Shown here: positions 27,744 to 36,904 of the stretch, piece by piece
How positions within the stretch are numbered: position 1 is the stretch's first letter
Layout: each line of letters starts with the position of its first letter
Assembly: GCA_947476695.1 (NCBI GenBank)
Contig: CANJRD010000012.1
Coordinates: 44,413 to 108,412, forward strand
DNA: 64,000 nt
Direction of reading: 5' to 3'
DNA from: Rhodospirillaceae bacterium
Lineage (GTDB): Bacteria > Pseudomonadota > Alphaproteobacteria > Rhodospirillales > Rhodospirillaceae
The notes under the pieces: model-generated
Seen by the model: only the letters and a program-made list of their open reading frames with translations
Told to the model about the DNA's origin: nothing
Databases searched by the model: none
Translations under genes and position numbers: made by a program

Positions 27744-28109
27744 GTGAAGCGTTGTCTCGTCGTCGATGACTCGCGCGTGATCCGTCGGGTCGCCACGAAG
27801 ATCATCCAGGACCTGGGGTTCGCGGTCGACGAGGCCGAGAACGGACAGATCGCCCTGGAGGCTTGCCGTGCGCGCATGCCCGACCTCGCGCTTATCGATG
27901 TCGACATGCCGGTGATGGACGGCCGCACCTATCTGAAGGCCCTGCGCGCGATGCCCGGCGGCGACAAGGTCGTGACGATCATGTGCACGACGGATGCCGA
28001 CGTCGAGGAGATCGAAGCCGATCTCAAGCTGGGCGCCGACGAATACCTGTTGAAGCCCTTCGACGGCGATATCGTGCGTTCGAAGTTCGTGCTGCTGGAC
28101 ATGCTGTGA
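27744..28109 (+). CDS. CheY-like response regulator
   Basis: A 121-residue receiver domain starting with GTG at 27744. Asp8/Asp9 (LVVDDSRVIRR), phospho-acceptor Asp52 (ALIDVDMPVMDG), Thr in MCTTDADVEE and Lys in YLLKPFDGD are present. There is no output domain. The CheR-like methyltransferase begins 13 bases on, so the two are probably one operon. No CheA, CheW or receptor gene lies nearby. Confidence 0.9.
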   Translation: MKRCLVVDDSRVIRRVATKIIQDLGFAVDEAENGQIALEACRARMPDLALIDVDMPVMDGRTYLKALRAMPGGDKVVTIMCTTDADVEEIEADLKLGADEYLLKPFDGDIVRSKFVLLDML

Positions 28110-28122
28110 TGAGCCGTCACGC

Positions 28123-28977
28123 ATGAACCCCGACGACTTTACTTTTGTTGCACGCCTGCTGAAAGACCGCGTGGGTCTGTTGCTGACGCGTGACAAGTCC
28201 TATCTCGTGCAGAACCGGCTTGCCGGATTGCTGCGCGCGCATGGCCTTGCGAACACCGGCGAACTTGTCGCCGCGCTGCGCAAAGGTGACGACGGGCTCG
28301 CCACCGATGTGGTGGATGCGATGATGTCGCGCGATACGGCGTTCTTCCGCGACTGGAAGCCCTTTAAGCATCTGTCCAATGTAGTGCTGCCGAACCTGCG
28401 TGCCGCGCGGGCGGCGAAGCGGCAGCTGCGCATTCTCTCCATGGGATGCTCGACCGGCCAGGAAGCCTATTCCGTCGCCATGCAGGTGATCGAAGAGGCG
28501 GAATCCTTTGCCGGCTGGCAAGTGGAGATCGTCGGCCTCGACGTATCGCCCGCGGCGATCGCAATCGCCGAACGGGGCCTGTACAACCAGTTCGAGGTGC
28601 AGCGCGGCCTGCCGATCCGCAGCCTGCTGCGCCACTTCACGCGCGAAGGCGAGAACTGGCGCATTAAAGACGATCTGAAGCGCCTGGTCTCGTTCCGTGC
28701 CGGGAACGTCCTCGCCGATATTTATCCGTTGGGCCGCTTCGACGTGATCCTGTGCCGCAATCTGCTGATCGGCTTCGATCAGCAGACCAAGCTCGAAGTC
28801 CTGCAAAAGCTGAGCCGCAGCCTGAACGACGACGGCATGCTGTATGTCGGCGTCGACGAAAGTTTGACCGGCGTATCGGGCAGCTTCGCGCCGGTTCTGC
28901 CGAATATCGGCGTCTACGGCGCCCAGACCACGAGCCTCGCGGCAGCGCGTGCGATCGCTGTTGCGCGATCCGGCTAG
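28123..28977 (+). CDS. cheR: CheR-type protein methyltransferase
   Basis: A 284-residue enzyme. The N-terminal helical CheR domain (ADDFTFVARLLKDRVGLLL-like start, with YLVQNRLAGLLRAHG and MMSRDTAFFRDWKPF) is followed by a SAM-binding Rossmann part: RILSMGCSTGQEAYSVAM (about 108), IVGLDVSPAAIAIAERGLY (about 139) and FDVILCRNLLIGFDQQ (about 209), where the usual Asn-Val-x-Ile-Tyr is varied. It methylates glutamates of chemoreceptors in the standard system. Linked to the CheY-like gene 13 bases upstream; the gene symbol is by family only. Confidence 0.87.
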   Translation: MNPDDFTFVARLLKDRVGLLLTRDKSYLVQNRLAGLLRAHGLANTGELVAALRKGDDGLATDVVDAMMSRDTAFFRDWKPFKHLSNVVLPNLRAARAAKRQLRILSMGCSTGQEAYSVAMQVIEEAESFAGWQVEIVGLDVSPAAIAIAERGLYNQFEVQRGLPIRSLLRHFTREGENWRIKDDLKRLVSFRAGNVLADIYPLGRFDVILCRNLLIGFDQQTKLEVLQKLSRSLNDDGMLYVGVDESLTGVSGSFAPVLPNIGVYGAQTTSLAAARAIAVARSG

Positions 28978-28980
28978 GGC

Positions 28981-31900
28981 TTATTCCGCGGGCTGGTGTT
29001 GCATCTGCCCGGCCTTGGTCTCTTTGCTTTGGGCGACCAGCGCGCGGATCACCACATAAAACACCGGCGTGAACACCAGGCCGAAGACGGTCACCCCCAG
29101 CATCCCGAAGAACACCGATGTGCCCAGCGCCTGACGCATCTCGGACGCGGCGCCCGTTGCCGTTACAAGCGGCGTCACGCCGAAGATGAACGAGAACGAC
29201 GTCATGAGGATGGGACGTAGGCGCAGGCGGCAGGCCTCGATGGCGGCGGCGACGCGGTCGGCGCCCGCTTCTTCCTGTTGTCGCGCGAATTCGACGATCA
29301 GGATGGCGTTCTTGGCGGCGAGGCCGATCAGCACCACGAACCCGACCTGGGTGAGGATGTTGTTGTCCATGCCACGCAGCAGCACGCCGGCGATGGCCGA
29401 CAGCAGGCACATCGGCACAATGAGGATGACCGCGAGCGGCAGCGACCAGCTTTCGTACTGCGCCGACAGCGCCAGGAACACGAACAGCACCGCCAGCCCG
29501 AAGACCATGAGCGGCGAGCCCGCGGCGAGCTTCTGTTGGAACGCCATGTCGGTCCACTCGAAGCTGAAGCCCTCCGGCAGCGTCTCGCGGGCGAGTTTCT
29601 CCATGATGTCCAGCGCCTCGCCGCTCGAATAGCCGGGGGCGGCTTCGCCGTTCATCTCGGCGGCTGGGAACATGTTGAAATGCGGCTGACGCGTCGGGCC
29701 GAGCATCTCCTTCACGGTCACGAGCGAACCCAGCGGCACCATGGCGCCAGTGGAACTGCGCGTGCGGTACTGGCCGATCTCCGAGCGATCGGCGCGGAAG
29801 GGCGCGTCGGCCTGAACCATCACGCGATAGTTCCGGCCCAGCAGCACGAAGTCGTTCACGTAGTACCCGCCGGCGTACATCTGGAACGTCTCGAAGACGT
29901 TCGAGAGCGGCACTTGCAGCATGCGCGCACGGGTGCGATCGACGTCGATGAACAGCTGCGGATTGTTGGCCTGGAAGCCGCTGAAGGCCGAACCGATGCC
30001 GGGGGTCTGCGCGGCGCGGCGGACTAGGGCCTGCGTCGCCGCCGCGAGCGCTTCGGGTCCGCGGCCGGCCCGGTCTTGAACGTACAACTGGAAGCCGCCG
30101 GCCGAGCCGAGGCCGCGCACCGTCGGGGGCGGGATGACGATGATCTGCGCGTCCAGGCCCACCAGACGCTTGCGCAGTTCGGCCATGATGGCGCGCTGCG
30201 ACAGCTTCGCGCTGGTCCGCTTCGAGAACGGGGCAAAGGGGGCGAAGATGCTGGCCGAGTTGCTGTTGTTGACCCGCGCCGTGGAGGACAGGCCGACGAA
30301 GACGATGGCGTCCTCGACGCCCGGCGTGCCACGCACGATCTTCTGCGCTTGGTCGGTGATCTCGCGGGTGCGGGCGAACGACGCGCCCTCCGGCAGCTGG
30401 ATGCCGATAATGACATAGCCGCTGTCGATGGGCGGGATGAATCCCTGCGGTGTCTTCCAGAACAACACGCCGGCAGCCACGAGCAGCGCGGCGTAGATGC
30501 CCAGCATCAGCTTCGTGCGACGAAGGTTCTTGCCGACGAAGTTGCCGTACCAATTGCTCAAGCGGTCGAAGGTGTCGTTGAACCTCGCGCTAAAACGCTC
30601 CAGGCGTTCCTGCACGCGCCGGACGCTTTCGCGCGACGACAGCTGTTCGCTTCCATGCGGGCGCAGCAGCATGGCGCAGAGCGCCGGGCTGAGGGTCAGC
30701 GAGTTGAACGCCGAGATGATGGTGGCGACCGCGATGGTAATCGCGAACTGGCGATAGAACGCGCCGGTGATGCCGCCCAGGAAAGCGCTGGGCACGAAGA
30801 CGGCGACCAGCACGATGGCGATGGAGATGACGGCCGTGCCGACCTCGTCCATCGTCTGCCGCGCGGCATCGCGTGGGGAGAGCCCGTTATGCAGATTACG
30901 CTCCACGGCTTCGACCACCACGATGGCGTCGTCGACGACGATGCCCGTGGCCAGCACCAGGCCGAACAGCGTGAGGTTGTTGATCGAGAATCCCAGGCCC
31001 GCCATCGCGGCGAACGTGCCGATCAGCGACACCGGCATTGAGGCGATCGGGATCAGCGCCGCGCGCCAATTCTGCAGGAAGAACAGGATCACGATGACGA
31101 CGAGCAAAGCGGCGATGAAGATCGTGCTGTTCAGCTCGGTGATCGTTTCCTCGATGAACTTCGTCGGATTGAAGGTGATCCCGTAGGTGACGTCGTCGGG
31201 GAAGTCCTTCGCCAGGTCCTCCATGGTCGCCATGACGAGCTTCTCGGTGGCGATGGCGTTGGAGCCCGGCCGCTGGGTGATGCGCAGCGAGGCGGCTTCG
31301 TCGTCACCGCGCATGGCGCCGGTGCTGTAATCCAGGGCGCCCAGTTCGACGCGGGCGACGTCTTTCAGACGCGTCAGCCGGCCGTCGGCGCCGGCCTTGA
31401 CGATGATGTTCTCGAATTCCTCGGGGCTGCGCAGCCGGCCCTTCAGGTTGAGCTTGGTCTCGAAGGCGCCCGCCATGGGCATGGGCTGCTCGCCCAGACC
31501 GCCGCCGGCGACCTGCACGTTCTCCGCGCGGATCGCGGCCACCACGTCGCCCGGGGTGAGGTTGAGCGCGGCGATGCGGTCGGGATCGAGCCATACGCGC
31601 ATGCTGAAATCGCGGGCGCCGAAGATCAGCGCCGTGCCGACGCCGTCCAGCCGCGCGATGCGGTCCTGGATCTTGGTCAGCACGTAATTCGACAGGTACA
31701 GCTGATTGCGCGTGTGCTTCGGGGAATAGACCTGAACGACCATCAACAGATCGGGGGCGGCCTTGTCCGTCACCACGCCGAGTGCCCGCACCTGGTCCGG
31801 CAGCGCAGGCAGGGCGATGGCCACCCGGTTCTGCACCAAAACCTGCGCAGCCTGAACGTCGGTGCCGGCCTTGAAGGTGATCGTCAGCGTGATGCGGCCG

Positions 31901-32160
31901 TCGCCGGTCGACTGCGAGGACATGTAGAGCATGTTCTCGACGCCGTTGATCTGCTGCTCCAGCGGCGTGGCGACGGTCTCGGCGACCGCTTGCGCATTGG
32001 CGCCGGGGTACTGCGCCGTGACGACGATGGTGGGCGGCACGATTTCCGGATACTGCGCGGCCGGCAGCCCGAAGTAGGCGATGCCGCCGACCAGCATGAT
32101 CACGATGGAATTCACCATCGCGAAGATCGGCCGGTCGATGAAGAAGTGGCTGAACTTCAT
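28981..32160 (-). CDS. RND efflux transporter permease (HAE1/AcrB-type)
   Basis: A 1059-residue inner-membrane pump. The N-terminus (FFIDRPIFAMVNSIVIMLVG) and 12 membrane helices in two blocks separated by periplasmic porter loops are visible. The proton-relay Asp-Asp appears in GIVVDDAIVVVEAVERN (about residue 407). Repeated elements are MPVSLIGTFAAMAGLGFSIN and, in the second half, the helices around VGFVVLIGLAAKNAILIVEF. It extrudes drugs or toxic compounds together with the adaptor at 32162 and an outer-membrane channel not in this window. The adaptor stop is 1 base from its start, so they are co-transcribed. Confidence 0.95.
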   Translation of the reverse strand: MKFSHFFIDRPIFAMVNSIVIMLVGGIAYFGLPAAQYPEIVPPTIVVTAQYPGANAQAVAETVATPLEQQINGVENMLYMSSQSTGDGRITLTITFKAGTDVQAAQVLVQNRVAIALPALPDQVRALGVVTDKAAPDLLMVVQVYSPKHTRNQLYLSNYVLTKIQDRIARLDGVGTALIFGARDFSMRVWLDPDRIAALNLTPGDVVAAIRAENVQVAGGGLGEQPMPMAGAFETKLNLKGRLRSPEEFENIIVKAGADGRLTRLKDVARVELGALDYSTGAMRGDDEAASLRITQRPGSNAIATEKLVMATMEDLAKDFPDDVTYGITFNPTKFIEETITELNSTIFIAALLVVIVILFFLQNWRAALIPIASMPVSLIGTFAAMAGLGFSINNLTLFGLVLATGIVVDDAIVVVEAVERNLHNGLSPRDAARQTMDEVGTAVISIAIVLVAVFVPSAFLGGITGAFYRQFAITIAVATIISAFNSLTLSPALCAMLLRPHGSEQLSSRESVRRVQERLERFSARFNDTFDRLSNWYGNFVGKNLRRTKLMLGIYAALLVAAGVLFWKTPQGFIPPIDSGYVIIGIQLPEGASFARTREITDQAQKIVRGTPGVEDAIVFVGLSSTARVNNSNSASIFAPFAPFSKRTSAKLSQRAIMAELRKRLVGLDAQIIVIPPPTVRGLGSAGGFQLYVQDRAGRGPEALAAATQALVRRAAQTPGIGSAFSGFQANNPQLFIDVDRTRARMLQVPLSNVFETFQMYAGGYYVNDFVLLGRNYRVMVQADAPFRADRSEIGQYRTRSSTGAMVPLGSLVTVKEMLGPTRQPHFNMFPAAEMNGEAAPGYSSGEALDIMEKLARETLPEGFSFEWTDMAFQQKLAAGSPLMVFGLAVLFVFLALSAQYESWSLPLAVILIVPMCLLSAIAGVLLRGMDNNILTQVGFVVLIGLAAKNAILIVEFARQQEEAGADRVAAAIEACRLRLRPILMTSFSFIFGVTPLVTATGAASEMRQALGTSVFFGMLGVTVFGLVFTPVFYVVIRALVAQSKETKAGQMQHQPAE

Positions 32161-32161
32161 T

Positions 32162-33325
32162 TCAGCGGGCCGGCGCCGCGGTTGGAGCCGGCGATTCCGT
32201 CATCTGCGAGGGGCTCACCGTCATGCCGGAGCGCACGGTGCCGATCCCCTTCACGATGATCCAGTCGGCGGTCGTCAGGCCTGTGCGCACGACGCGCAGG
32301 CCGTCGATCAGGGGGCCGAGCGTCACTGGGCGCGGGGTGGCCTTGTTGTCCTCGCCGACCACATAGACGATGCGATCGGTCTGATCGGTGCCGACGGCCC
32401 CGTCGGGGATCAATATGGCCCGATGGCGCGCACTGGAAGGCATGCGCAGGCGGCCGAACTGGCCGGGCGTCAACATGAGATCGGTGTTCTGGAACACGGC
32501 GCGCGCGCGCATGGTGCCGGTCGCCTGATCGAACTGGTTGTCGATGAATTCGAGCTTGCCCTTGTGGGGGAAGCCTTGTTCATCGACGAGCGCGAGTTCA
32601 ACCGGCGCAGATGCCTCGCCGGACGCCTTCACGTTCTGCTCGATGCGCTGGTAGCGCTGATACGAGGCTTCGTCGGCGTCGAAGTAGAAGAAGATCGGGT
32701 CAAGCGAGACGATGGTGGTGAGCAACGTGGAGCCGGTCGAACCGCCCGACACGAGATTGCCGACAGTGACCATTTCGCGGCCGACACGGCCGTCGACCGG
32801 TGCACGGACCTCGGCGAACTCGAGATTCAGTTTGGCGTTGTCGAGCGCGGCTTGCGCATTCTTCAAGTCGGCTTCCGCACTCAGCTTGGCCTGCTGACGC
32901 TGGTCGAACGTTTGCTGCGAGACGTTCTGCGTCGCGAGAAGACTTTGGGCGCGGTCGAGATCGCGCGCCGTCGTGGCTGCGCGCACGCGCGCGCCGGCAA
33001 CCTGGGCTTGCGCTTGATCGACCGCGATCTTGAACGGCCGCGGATCGATCACGAACAACAAGTCGTTCTTCTTGACGATCTCACCGGCCTTGAACGCGAC
33101 GCGGTCGAGATAACCGCTGACGCGCGCGCGGACCTCGACGGATTGAACGGCACCCAGGCGGCCGGAGAACTCATCGGTCTCGACAATCTCTTTCTGTGCG
33201 GGATGCGCGACGATCACGCTCGGGCCCGCCGGGCCCTTCGGCTTCTGCGCATCGCCGCAGCCGGTCATGAGGGCCAGCAGCGCCAGGAAGCAGGCCGCTC
33301 GCCGCGGTGCGTGCACAACAGACAT
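32162..33325 (-). CDS. RND efflux periplasmic adaptor (membrane fusion protein)
   Basis: A 387-residue lipoprotein-type adaptor. ATG 33325 follows TGAGGA closely; the signal ends in a lipobox-like CFLALLALMTGCGDAQ. Domains: beta-barrel/lipoyl start VEVRARVSGYLDRVAFKAGEIV, hairpin helices (AQVAGARVRAATTARDLDRA; LSAEADLKNAQAALDNAKL), second lipoyl half VRAPVDGRVGRE and the beta-barrel region LTPGQFGRLRMPS. The permease follows immediately. No regulator gene is adjacent. Confidence 0.93.
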   Translation of the reverse strand: MSVVHAPRRAACFLALLALMTGCGDAQKPKGPAGPSVIVAHPAQKEIVETDEFSGRLGAVQSVEVRARVSGYLDRVAFKAGEIVKKNDLLFVIDPRPFKIAVDQAQAQVAGARVRAATTARDLDRAQSLLATQNVSQQTFDQRQQAKLSAEADLKNAQAALDNAKLNLEFAEVRAPVDGRVGREMVTVGNLVSGGSTGSTLLTTIVSLDPIFFYFDADEASYQRYQRIEQNVKASGEASAPVELALVDEQGFPHKGKLEFIDNQFDQATGTMRARAVFQNTDLMLTPGQFGRLRMPSSARHRAILIPDGAVGTDQTDRIVYVVGEDNKATPRPVTLGPLIDGLRVVRTGLTTADWIIVKGIGTVRSGMTVSPSQMTESPAPTAAPAR

Positions 33326-33455
33326 AAAGTCCTCAGAATACATCGGAAACCCGCCGGAACCTGAGGTTGCCGGCCTTGTTCACCTGTAGGGCAGGGCTTT
33401 CGGATTTGCAATCGCTGTTGGGTCCCGCCGCACGCAGAGCCGCTATGCCTTGGGT

Positions 33456-35291
33456 TCAATCCGGCTCGAAGGCCGATTTGTAGTCCGTCTTGAGGGCAGG
33501 GTCTTGCTGGCCCTTCTCGAGAAGGCAGTTGCCGACGGCGAGGACGTCGAGGTCCGTTGCCATGAAGCAGCGGAAAGCATCCTCCGGGGTGCAGACGATG
33601 GGCTCGCCCCTTACGTTGAAGCTCGTGTTCACCACGACCGGGACGCCGGTACGGTCGGCGAAGGCCCGGATCAGCGCATGGAAACGCGGATGCGTGTTCG
33701 CATCCACGGTCTGAACGCGCGCCGAATAGTCGACATGTGTCACCGCCGGGATCCTCGAACGCGGAACGTTCAAAAGGTCCAGACCTTCCTTGGAGCTGTC
33801 CTCGGCGCTATGCGGCAAGCGTTTGTCTTCGCGCACGCCGGCCACGAGCAGCATGTAGGGACTGTCTTCGTCGAGCTCGAACCAATCCGCGACATTCTCG
33901 CGCAGCACGGCGGGTGCGAACGGCCGGAAGCTCTCGCGGAATTTGACCTTGAGATTGAGCGTGCGCTGCGTGTCCGGGCTCATCGGGTTGCCGAGGATCG
34001 AACGCGCGCCCAGCGCGCGCGGCCCGAATTCCATACGGCCCTGGAACCAGCCGACCGCCGCGTTGCCGGCAAGGGCATCCGCCGTACGCGCGATCAGATC
34101 GTCGTCGCTGAGGGTCGTGAAGCGTGCACCGGCGGCGGTCAGGCGCGCTTCGATGTCGGCCTGCTCGTACGCATTGCCCAGCAGCGCGGCCTGCATGTCG
34201 TCGCGGCCGGTACGCGGCGCACGGGCGCCGCCGGCCTGGAGATGATAAGCCGCGAGCGCGGCTCCCAGCGCCCCGCCGGCATCGCCGGCGGCAGGCTGAA
34301 TCCAAATGCGATCATAAAGCTTCGCGGCCGCGATCTTGCCGTTGGCGACGCAGTTCAAGGCGACGCCGCCGGCGAGGCACAGATTGCGTGCCCCCGTTTC
34401 GGTGCGGATGCTGCGCGCAAGGCGCATCACGACTTCTTCGGTGACCGCCTGGATGGACGCGGCAAGGTCCATGTCGCGTTGGGTCAACGGGCTTTCGGCA
34501 TTGCGTGGCGGGCCGCCGAACAGCGCATCGAAACGCGCGTTCGTCATGGTCAGGCCGGTGCTGTAGTTGAAATAGCTCTGGTCGAGCCGGAACGAACCGT
34601 CCGGCTTCAGGTCGATCAGATGATCGAGGATCGTTTGCGCGAACCGCGGCGTGCCATAGGGCGCCAGGCCCATCACCTTGTATTCGCCGGAGTTCACCTT
34701 GAAGCCGGTGTAGTAGGTGAAGGCGGAATACAGCAGGCCGATGGAATGCGGGAAATGGATCTCGCGGCGGATTTCCAGGTTCGAGCCTTGGCCATGCGCG
34801 AGCGACGTGGTGGTCCATTCGCCCACCCCGTCCATCGTCAGAACGGCGGCTTCCTCGAAGGGCGAGGGGAAAAACGCCGACGCCGCATGGCTCGCGTGAT
34901 GTTCGGAGAAGACCAGTCGGTCGGCCCAGTTCACGCTGGGCTCCAACGCTTTCAGCTCGCGGATCAGCGCGTCCTTCTGGAACAGCTTCTCCTTGATCCA
35001 CAACGGCACGGCGCGGCGGAACGAGGTGAAACCGCGCGGGGCGAGCGCGGCATAGGTCTCGAGCAGGCGCTCAAACTTCACGAACGGCTTTTCGTAGAAT
35101 GCGACGAGGTCGATGTCCTTCAGCCCGATGCGACCGATCTCAAGGCATGAGGCGATCGCAAGCTTGGGCATGCGCGCGTCGTGCTTCTTGCGGCTGAAGC
35201 GTTCTTCCTGCACGGCGGCGACGATGCGCCCGTCCTCGACCAAGGCGGCGGCGCTGTCGTGATAGAGCGCGGAGAGACCGAGGATGCGCAA
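33456..35291 (-). CDS. carbamoyltransferase (NodU/CmcH family)
   Basis: A 611-residue enzyme starting TTG at 35291. The YrdC-unrelated Kae1-like N-terminal domain has LGLSALYHDSAAALVEDGRI, AVQEERFSRKKHD, SEHHASHAASAFFPSPF (metal-type histidines, about 133) and VLTMDGVGEWTTTSL. The C-terminal domain contains GRMEFGPRALGARSILGNP, SPYMLLVAGVRED and VPVVVNTSFNVRGEPIVCTPEDA. Such enzymes transfer carbamoyl from carbamoyl phosphate to O- or N-acceptors in antibiotics, Nod factors or surface glycans. It is downstream of SxtJ and DUF5989 genes in one operon. Confidence 0.92.
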   Translation of the reverse strand: MRILGLSALYHDSAAALVEDGRIVAAVQEERFSRKKHDARMPKLAIASCLEIGRIGLKDIDLVAFYEKPFVKFERLLETYAALAPRGFTSFRRAVPLWIKEKLFQKDALIRELKALEPSVNWADRLVFSEHHASHAASAFFPSPFEEAAVLTMDGVGEWTTTSLAHGQGSNLEIRREIHFPHSIGLLYSAFTYYTGFKVNSGEYKVMGLAPYGTPRFAQTILDHLIDLKPDGSFRLDQSYFNYSTGLTMTNARFDALFGGPPRNAESPLTQRDMDLAASIQAVTEEVVMRLARSIRTETGARNLCLAGGVALNCVANGKIAAAKLYDRIWIQPAAGDAGGALGAALAAYHLQAGGARAPRTGRDDMQAALLGNAYEQADIEARLTAAGARFTTLSDDDLIARTADALAGNAAVGWFQGRMEFGPRALGARSILGNPMSPDTQRTLNLKVKFRESFRPFAPAVLRENVADWFELDEDSPYMLLVAGVREDKRLPHSAEDSSKEGLDLLNVPRSRIPAVTHVDYSARVQTVDANTHPRFHALIRAFADRTGVPVVVNTSFNVRGEPIVCTPEDAFRCFMATDLDVLAVGNCLLEKGQQDPALKTDYKSAFEPD

Positions 35292-35304
35292 AGCGCCAGC
35301 GATC

Positions 35305-35454
35305 CTAGAACAGCGTGTAGATGAAGGGCGCGACCGCCGAGCCTTGCGCGAGCACGATCAGGCCGCCGAAAAGGGCCAGCATGATGATCATCGGCAACAG
35401 CCAAAATTTCTTGCGCACGCGCAGGAAGGCCCAGAATTCCGCCAGGAACGACAT
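35305..35454 (-). CDS. small membrane protein, DUF5989-like
   Basis: A 49-residue protein, ATG 35454 to TAG 35305. It reads MSFLAEFWAFLRVRKKFWLL then a membrane segment (PMIIMLALFGGLIVLAQGSA) and a short tail APFIYTLF. The pattern FLRVRKKFWLLP plus one transmembrane helix matches DUF5989, which commonly sits between SxtJ and carbamoyltransferase genes. It starts 14 bases after SxtJ and ends 13 bases before the carbamoyltransferase TTG. Confidence 0.82.
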   Translation of the reverse strand: MSFLAEFWAFLRVRKKFWLLPMIIMLALFGGLIVLAQGSAVAPFIYTLF

Positions 35455-35468
35455 GGTCCGATCCCTCG

Positions 35469-35891
35469 TCAGAACTGTTGTTTAAGCGAGCCGGGCGCAG
35501 GTCCCGGCGGGGTCCGCATCTGCCAGTAGCTGGTCGCTGACTTGTCGAGCTTCAGACGCAAGGGGTCTTTGCCGGACAGGCGCAGCAGCAAGCTTGTCGG
35601 CACGACAACGATCGTGAACAGCAGGCCCATGACCAGCGGACTGACGATGTGGTTCAAAAGCCGTCCCAGCGCCATCCAGGCGCGGTTGGCCGGCGCCAGC
35701 AGGCGTGGCGCCACAAGGCCCAGCACGCCAAACACGGCGGCGATGGCCAGCGCGATCCAACGCGGCTGACCGCCATGCAGGACCGGCAGCAGGCCGACCA
35801 GGCTGAAGAAGCCCGCCATCACCAAACCGAAGCTGCGTTCGGTGCCGATGGTCAGATCTTCTTCGCGAGCGAGGTTCTCGTGAAAGCTCAT
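35469..35891 (-). CDS. SxtJ family membrane protein
   Basis: A 140-residue protein. The start SFHENLAREEDLTIGTERSFG and then three hydrophobic segments (VMAGFFSLVGLLPVLHGG; WIALAIAAVFGVLGLVAPRL; HIVSPLVMGLLFTIVVVPTS) match the SxtJ family, named from saxitoxin clusters. The C-terminal GKDPLRLKLDKSATSYWQMR is typical. Role unknown; probably partners with the carbamoyltransferase at the membrane. First gene of the three-gene operon. Confidence 0.87.
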   Translation of the reverse strand: MSFHENLAREEDLTIGTERSFGLVMAGFFSLVGLLPVLHGGQPRWIALAIAAVFGVLGLVAPRLLAPANRAWMALGRLLNHIVSPLVMGLLFTIVVVPTSLLLRLSGKDPLRLKLDKSATSYWQMRTPPGPAPGSLKQQF

Positions 35892-35921
35892 GGCCGCCGT
35901 TCTACACGGCTTTGGTACAAA

Positions 35922-35955
35922 CGAAAACGGCGGAGCCTGGGGCCCCGCCGTTTCG
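35922..35955 (-). terminator. terminator downstream of ctrA
   Basis: On the minus strand CGAAACGGCGG (35955-35945) pairs with CCGCCGTTTTCG (35933-35922) around a GC-rich loop. The following bases are moderately T-rich. It lies 22 bases past the ctrA stop and before sxtJ. Confidence 0.7.
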
Positions 35956-35976
35956 ACATAAGCGTGAAAGCGTGTT

Positions 35977-36696
35977 TTAGCCGACCGCGGCCTTCTTGGC
36001 GGTCTGCGGCTGCTCGGCTTCCTCGGTCTCGCGCAGCACGTAGCCGCGGCCCCAGACCGTTTCGATATAGCTTTCGCCCCCGGTAGCGGTGGCCAGCTTC
36101 TTGCGCAGCTTGCAGATGAACACGTCGATGATCTTCAATTCCGGCTCGTCCATGCCACCGTAAAGGTGGTTGAGGAACTGTTCCTTCGTGAGCGTCGTGC
36201 CCTTGCGCAGGGCCAGCAGCTCGAGGATGCCGTATTCTTTGCCGGTCAAATGCAGCGGGGCGTTGTCGACCTCGGCGGTGCGGGCTTCGAGGTTAACGGT
36301 CAGGCGGCCGACGATGACTTTCGGCTGCGCATGGCCCTTGGAGCGGCGCACAATCGCCTGGATGCGAGCGACCAGTTCTTCGCGGTTAAAGGGTTTGGTC
36401 AGGTAGTCGTCGGCGCCGACGCCGAAGCCCTGGACCTTCTTGTCGGCTTCCGTGAGGCCGGACAGGATGAGAACGGGCGTGGCGATCTTGGAACTGCGCA
36501 GCTGACGGATGACATCCATGCCGTCCATGTCGGGCAGCATCAGATCGAGAATGATCAGGTCGTAGTCGTAGATTTTCCCGAGATCGAGGCCGTCTTCGCC
36601 CATATCGGTGGAATCGATCACCCAGGCTTCCTTGCGGAGCATGGTGGTGATGGCTTGAGCGGTCGAGGGATCATCCTCAACAAGCAGGATACGCAT
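35977..36696 (-). CDS. ctrA: cell-cycle response regulator CtrA
   Basis: A 239-residue OmpR-class regulator. The receiver begins [16 protein letters not shown] and has acidic pocket D8-D9, phospho-acceptor Asp51 ([12 protein letters not shown]), Ser in ILSGLTEAD and Lys in [15 protein letters not shown]. The winged-helix domain has [40 protein letters not shown] (recognition helix) and the wing [18 protein letters not shown]. It controls flagellar, cell-division and replication genes in Alphaproteobacteria and is phosphorylated through CckA-ChpT. ATG 36696 is the standard start. It is divergent from fliI. Confidence 0.96.
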   Translation of the reverse strand: MRILLVEDDPSTAQAITTMLRKEAWVIDSTDMGEDGLDLGKIYDYDLIILDLMLPDMDGMDVIRQLRSSKIATPVLILSGLTEADKKVQGFGVGADDYLTKPFNREELVARIQAIVRRSKGHAQPKVIVGRLTVNLEARTAEVDNAPLHLTGKEYGILELLALRKGTTLTKEQFLNHLYGGMDEPELKIIDVFICKLRKKLATATGGESYIETVWGRGYVLRETEEAEQPQTAKKAAVG

Positions 36697-36838
36697 GATA
36701 TTGTGCCCCTGGTTTGCCGGCCCCACTATGATCGGCCGCGCAAATTAACACATCCGAATCTTCATTTCTAATAAAACATGCGAGTCGCGCGGTATACCCG
36801 TGAGAATCAGACTCCGATTGGGCCGGCAAATGCCAGAT

Positions 36839-36853
36839 TTTACCGCCCGTTAA
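36839..36853 (+). promoter_or_regulatory. candidate CtrA box upstream of fliI
   Basis: TTTA-N7-TTAA at 36839-36853, one mismatch from the CtrA consensus TTAA-N7-TTAA. It is 51 bases upstream of the fliI start and in the ctrA/fliI intergenic region, where direct control by CtrA would be expected. Assigned by eye only. Confidence 0.4.
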
Positions 36854-36904
36854 GATGGATTTGTTAATAAACACGGCTTCGGTTGGCCCTAAACCGGGAA
36901 TCCC

